In this document: in pieces, positions 22,492-22,613 of the stretch | How positions within the stretch are numbered: the stretch's first letter is position 1 | Layout: each line of letters begins with the position of its first letter | From: DATKCJ01 sp035513275 | GTDB taxonomy: Bacteria > Verrucomicrobiota > Verrucomicrobiia > Opitutales > Opitutaceae | Reading direction: 5' to 3' | Length of the DNA: 22,613 nt | Assembly: GCA_035513275.1 (NCBI GenBank) | Contig: DATKCJ010000274.1 | Location: 1-22,613 of the forward strand | Program-made: the position numbers and the translations under genes | Notes under the pieces: generated by a model | Told to the model about the DNA's origin: nothing | Database searches by the model: none | Seen by the model: the letters and a program-made list of their open reading frames with translations, nothing else

Positions 22492-22613
22492 GCGTTTGTC
22501 ATTGCGAGAGCTGGAGCAAGCGGAGCTTGCGTGGTGGAGGCGATGAACATGCTGGAGGGCAGTCGAAGTGGTGTCGTGCAGTGTGACCGTGCTCTCCCTG
22601 GTGCTTCGTGCCC
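22492..22613. other. non-coding tail with a small hairpin
   Basis: No supported gene was seen in the last 122 bp. GCAAGC (22516-22521) and GCTTGC (22525-22530) flank GGA and form a small perfect hairpin, preceded by TCATTGCGAGAG, which resembles the start of common intergenic repeats of GC-rich bacteria. The stretch may belong to a longer repeat cut by the window end. Confidence 0.35.

Overview
The window is GC-rich DNA that reads as a carbohydrate-degradation island of a Verrucomicrobiota bacterium, most likely Opitutaceae. This placement is inferred from gene style: a SusD-less TonB-dependent receptor whose mature N-terminus carries a DPFIVSGEEDAGTYRATAT-type segment, long SSS symporters next to glycosidases, and LacI regulators paired with Tat-exported lyase-like proteins. 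No rRNA, tRNA, CRISPR array, phage gene or insertion-sequence transposase was found.

Layout: the 3' end of a TPR protein (3-419) precedes a plus-strand run: SSS sodium:solute symporter (541-2589), secreted GH29 alpha-L-fucosidase (2761-4254), secreted GH2 beta-galactosidase-like enzyme (4489-7119), and a very long gene (open frame 7138-12228) that joins four catalytic modules: GH43-like, GH95, and two SGNH/CE12-type acetylesterases. A LacI-family regulator (12167-13273, minus strand) converges on that gene, overlaps its 3' end by 62 bp, and is divergent from the next set: L-rhamnose mutarotase rhaM (13460-13774), a Tat-exported exo-rhamnogalacturonan-lyase-like protein of the PcRGLX/YetA (PL26) type (13936-16704) and a TonB-dependent receptor (16899-20807) closed by a textbook intrinsic terminator. 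A cytoplasmic GH1 beta-glycosidase (21013-22356) follows, then about 250 bp of palindromic repeats.

How the genes may work together (inference): the mix of rhamnogalacturonan lyase-like protein, CE12-type acetylesterases, rhamnose mutarotase, GH2 and GH43 side-chain enzymes and two unrelated alpha-L-fucosidase/L-galactosidase families fits breakdown of decorated rhamnogalacturonan-I (pectin with acetyl groups and arabinogalactan side chains ending in L-fucose or L-galactose). The receptor would import oligosaccharides over the outer membrane, the exported enzymes would trim them, the symporter would take up sugars or small products, GH1 would finish beta-linked oligosaccharides in the cytoplasm, and RhaM would equilibrate rhamnose anomers. 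No GH105, rhamnose isomerase, kinase or aldolase lies in the window, so the pathway must be completed elsewhere.

The least expected signals are non-coding. GTAG-headed palindromes, the hallmark of REP/REPIN elements mobilised by RAYT transposases, occur at several places, and one GTAG...CTAC pair of exactly 66 bp lies in frame inside the GH95 module. In addition, two near-identical 21-nt palindromes and two shorter ones lie upstream of the GH43 module, inside the formally open frame, which argues that the true start of the giant gene is further downstream than the longest ORF implies.
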